Source: Clostridiaceae bacterium (GTDB lineage: Bacteria > Bacillota > Clostridia > Saccharofermentanales > DTU023). From it: a DNA stretch of 8,077 bases. Every line of letters starts with the position of its first letter. Position 1 is the first letter of the stretch. A program made the position numbers and the translations under genes. Below are positions 5,686-8,077 of this stretch, piece after piece. The notes beneath the pieces were generated by a model, which saw only the letters and a program-made list of their open reading frames with translations, did not search any database and was not told the origin of the DNA. The DNA is taken from positions 1 to 8,077 of the forward strand of contig JAAYEX010000048.1 of the NCBI GenBank assembly GCA_012728535.1, in the 5' to 3' direction.

Positions 5686-7392
5686 TTACATCGTTTTCTT
5701 GTCGTAGAAATGCAAGTTATCGCCACCCTTGTCCTTAACAATATAGAGGGCAGCATCAGCCTTTTTGAATAAATCGTCGTAAGACTTCTCCCTGTCTGAC
5801 AGGGCAGCACCGACACTCACTGTGATATAGGAATCAGGACTTACTTGTTTCAAAGATTTAACCAGTTGATGGTACTTGGAAATGACAAATTTCCTGGAAG
5901 AAACATTTTCCATATAAACACAAAATTCATCACCGCCAATCCTTCCGATAATATCTGATTTCCTAAAAGTGGCTTTGAGTGCTTCACCGATATGTACTAT
6001 AACGCTGTCTCCATGCAAATGGCCATGGCTGTCATTGATTTCCTTAAACTTGTCACAGTCCAGAATCAGGAGGGCATCCGTCTTGTGAGGGTCATTCTTT
6101 TCCATTATTTCGTTGATGAGTTTTTTTGTCGTTTCGGCATTGTAAAGGCCGGTCAAACCGTCAGTTTCAGATTTTTTAATCAACTCCTGCCTTTCGGCTT
6201 CTTCTTCACTGACATCAATGAGTTTGCCGATAACAGAATAAACCTTTCCCTTACTGTTGCGGATAAGCGAACTTACAGATTTAAAGATCATTTTCTTCTC
6301 TGCTGAGAGCGGTAATTCAATCCTGTATATACTCTGAAGAGAATCGCTGTCTCGCAAAGCTTCTTTAAGTATCACTACTGACTCTTCCATAAACTCACGG
6401 CTTTCAAACAAATGCATAATGCTCTTTGACAGATTCAGCTCATTTTGCTCGAAGTAATACTCATACATATACTCGTTGGATATGTTGGAGAGGATCTGAT
6501 AACGTTCGTTTTGAATTTTCAGTTCCTTATTGTCTCTTAGATTCCGAAATATGCTCACTGATAAAACTGTAATTATCAAGGCGCTCAGCAAAATTAACTG
6601 CAGGCCGTAGTTGCTGACAATCATGCTCAGGGTGATTTTTCGATCGATTTTAGCAGTAGAAATCAAGACCAATGTCTGCAATTCACGCTCATCGATTGAT
6701 CCAATTGATTTGTTCAGGATTGACAACAATACTTCATTTTCACTTGGAACAGCAAAGCAGTAGGCTCTGTCATCTTTTCCCCGAGGTACCGTGATAATGT
6801 TCTGATATCCGTTCTGAAGGGTGTAAAATGCCACGGAATAAGCGTTTCCGTAACCATAGTCAGCATGGCCGGCTTCTACTGCATTCAGGCTGTCTTCACG
6901 CGTTTTATAGTTGACCGTGTACTCTTCCGGAATTCCTTCGGGTTGAGTACTGCCCAAAGTGCCTGCATAAATTTTCTCACTTAAGTCTTCGGGATCAACA
7001 GAGGAATTCAAATACAGTATCGTTTGAGATTCCAAAAAAGGCCGGGACAGGACCATATTTTCAGGCACATAGCTGGCAGGAATTCCGAAAATAAGGTCAA
7101 TAGGGGTATCGTATGCCTCATCTATTGACTCGATCAGATGAAATTCAAAAACAAGACCTGTTATTTCGGATATCTTTTCCAGTACCTCTATGGAAATACC
7201 CTTGATTTCACCCTTTTTACCGGCATATTGCAGGGGAGCCGACCCATGAAGAGATACAGCCTGAATGACACCGGCAGTGTCAATGTAATCTTGCTCCTCT
7301 TGGGTAAAATGCAATTGAGCTGACACAGGTACTGAGGATAGAATTACTGCAATTAAAACGAATAGCAGTGAAATATGTTTGATTTTTTTCAT
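5686..7392 (-). CDS. Diguanylate cyclase with extracytoplasmic solute-binding-like sensor, PAS-like and GGDEF domains
   Basis: Predicted membrane receptor that makes cyclic di-GMP from two GTP. Order of parts in 568 residues: signal peptide (1-25, ending VSA); a family 3 solute-binding-like domain (about 30-248, with LQYAGKKGEIKGISIEVLEKI at its first half); one transmembrane helix (about 262-282); a PAS-like domain (about 296-395, ending VIGKLIDVSEEE); and a GGDEF domain (about 405-565). The cyclase looks active: GGDEF motif at 486-490, metal-binding Asp445 in LDCDKFK, and guanine-contacting Asn453 and Asp462. The inhibitory I-site RxxD (R477-D480) is five residues before GGDEF, so product feedback is expected. 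The sensor lacks the Arg and the Asp that usually hold an amino-acid ligand, so its signal may differ. There is no EAL domain. The ATG at 7392-7390 has GGAAG 12 bases upstream, rather far; no good upstream alternative is seen. Confidence 0.94.
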   Translation of the reverse strand: MKKIKHISLLFVLIAVILSSVPVSAQLHFTQEEQDYIDTAGVIQAVSLHGSAPLQYAGKKGEIKGISIEVLEKISEITGLVFEFHLIESIDEAYDTPIDLIFGIPASYVPENMVLSRPFLESQTILYLNSSVDPEDLSEKIYAGTLGSTQPEGIPEEYTVNYKTREDSLNAVEAGHADYGYGNAYSVAFYTLQNGYQNIITVPRGKDDRAYCFAVPSENEVLLSILNKSIGSIDERELQTLVLISTAKIDRKITLSMIVSNYGLQLILLSALIITVLSVSIFRNLRDNKELKIQNERYQILSNISNEYMYEYYFEQNELNLSKSIMHLFESREFMEESVVILKEALRDSDSLQSIYRIELPLSAEKKMIFKSVSSLIRNSKGKVYSVIGKLIDVSEEEAERQELIKKSETDGLTGLYNAETTKKLINEIMEKNDPHKTDALLILDCDKFKEINDSHGHLHGDSVIVHIGEALKATFRKSDIIGRIGGDEFCVYMENVSSRKFVISKYHQLVKSLKQVSPDSYITVSVGAALSDREKSYDDLFKKADAALYIVKDKGGDNLHFYDKKTM

Positions 7393-7461
7393 ATATAAAT
7401 ATTACTTCCAAAACTAAAGCTGTCTACTAACATATCCTATTCTATCACTTATTTTCTGTTG

Positions 7462-7507
7462 AACCGACTCCGCTTGCACTTGTGCCTTCATTGACAGCAG
7501 GTCGGTT
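7462..7507. other. Dyad in the divergent intergenic region
   Basis: AACCGAC (7462-7468) and GTCGGTT (7501-7507) are perfect inverted repeats 32 bases apart. Between them lies a smaller GCAC-TT-GTGC hairpin (7476-7485). The right arm lies inside the spacer of the plus-strand promoter. This could be a regulator site looped across the promoter, or a transcript structure for the minus-strand leader. No regulator family is recognised. Confidence 0.35.
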
Positions 7508-7519
7508 TTCCTATATAAA
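7491..7519 (+). promoter_or_regulatory. Sigma-A promoter of the DUF3137-like gene
   Basis: A consensus -35 TTGACA (7491-7496), a 17-base spacer, and -10 TATAAA (7514-7519), one base from consensus. The start is expected near 7526, giving a leader of about 35 nucleotides. The diverging cyclase gene starts at 7392. No equally good minus-strand promoter is visible in 7393-7560; TCAACA/TAGGAT with a 17-base spacer is a weak candidate. Confidence 0.85.
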
Positions 7520-7560
7520 AAATTAATAACGGAAAGATTTTTTAAAGAAGGGCGGTTACT

Positions 7561-8077
7561 ATGGAAAAGACCTATATTCAAGGCCCTACAGGCCCTGGGA
7601 GTGCAGGCGATAATGAATTGCTGAGCCGGTTAAAGAGCTTGAAAAGAATGGTTCTTCTGGGCAAGGTTCTGGCAATAGCCTTGCCGGTGATAGGTTTCGT
7701 CCTTATTGCCTTCATAGCAATGCAGGAGGAATGGATCTTGATGCTGGCGGCAATCCTGGTCCTGCTTCTTCTCTGGTTTGCAAACGCCCTCAAGCTTAAG
7801 TCGCAATCCCGAAAATTGAAAACACTGCTGGGTCAGAGTATCACCATGCCGGTTTTGCAGGAGATCTTTGAAGTGCACGAGTATCTGCCGGATAAAGGGA
7901 TAGATGAGCGGATAATATATGCTGCCGATCTGGTTGAAAGCTGGGATAGATACTCCGGCAGTGATTTACTGCGCGGCAAGTATCGTGGTCTGAATATCCT
8001 TTACTCGGATATTCACCTGGAGCGGGAAGAAATCGACACTGATTCCGATGGCTCGACGACCACCCACTATGTGACTG
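7561..8077 (+). CDS. DUF3137-like two-helix membrane protein (3' partial)
   Basis: The frame starts with ATG at 7561, preceded by AAGAAGGGCGG about 8 bases upstream, and stays open for 172 codons to the window edge. A short Gly/Pro-rich N-terminus is followed by two hydrophobic helices (about residues 30-53 and 58-77) with a very short turn, then a soluble region. That region has the pattern I associate with DUF3137: an EYLPDKGIDE stretch (about 107-116), a WDRYSGSDLLRGKYRG stretch (about 128-143), then LNILYSDIHLE (about 144-154), entering a Ser/Thr-rich turn at the edge. The molecular role of this family is not known to me. The family call rests on recalled pattern, not a search. It has its own strong promoter and diverges from the cyclase gene. 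Confidence 0.75.
   Translation, partial: MEKTYIQGPTGPGSAGDNELLSRLKSLKRMVLLGKVLAIALPVIGFVLIAFIAMQEEWILMLAAILVLLLLWFANALKLKSQSRKLKTLLGQSITMPVLQEIFEVHEYLPDKGIDERIIYAADLVESWDRYSGSDLLRGKYRGLNILYSDIHLEREEIDTDSDGSTTTHYVT

Noticed and set aside
7578..7878. Two minus-strand open frames opposite the right-edge gene
   Set aside because: They overlap each other and the plus-strand gene, which has a near-consensus promoter, a ribosome binding site and membrane helices; the minus frames have none of these.

Overview
The window looks like chromosome from a Gram-positive anaerobe of the Bacillota (Clostridia-like). This rests on the style of the lipoprotein signal, clear sigma-A promoters, AGGAGG-type ribosome binding sites, a clostripain-family protease, and coding sequence of moderate GC. 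The genus cannot be read from the sequence. I see no mobile element, tRNA, rRNA or CRISPR array.

Layout from left to right. At 1-282 (+) is the 3' end of a gene whose protein ends in a Gln/Pro/Met-rich repeat tail. It converges on a block of minus-strand genes. Two hairpins lie in the 131-base convergent gap; their G-U wobbles suggest one terminator per direction, arranged so that the two transcripts would overlap. The minus-strand block, in order of transcription, is: a diguanylate cyclase with an extracytoplasmic solute-binding-like sensor (7392-5686), a membrane-anchored clostripain-type (C11) cysteine protease (5598-3103), a strong terminator, then a polar amino-acid ABC importer with its own promoter: binding lipoprotein (2887-2018), permease (1938-1222) and ATPase (1244-414). 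A divergent plus-strand gene starting at 7561, which runs off the right edge, encodes a two-helix membrane protein resembling DUF3137.

The main observation is in the binding lipoprotein. The segment that normally forms the C-terminus of a family 3 solute-binding protein sits directly after the lipid-anchor cysteine, and the protein stops where that segment would normally begin. This is the order expected of a natural circular permutation, and the ligand-binding residues that can be recognised are retained. Its promoter is nearly perfect and carries two 9-base direct repeats 20 bases apart that resemble tandem ARG boxes (ArgR/AhrC operators), which suggests an arginine-controlled importer. The ATPase also carries an extra basic segment of about 30 residues in its helical domain.

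Taken together, a cell-surface protease predicted to cut after Arg/Lys, an importer that may be ArgR-regulated, and a cyclic-di-GMP synthase with a solute-binding-like sensor suggest a peptide/arginine scavenging and sensing locus. That functional link is inference; the genes lie in at least two transcription units.
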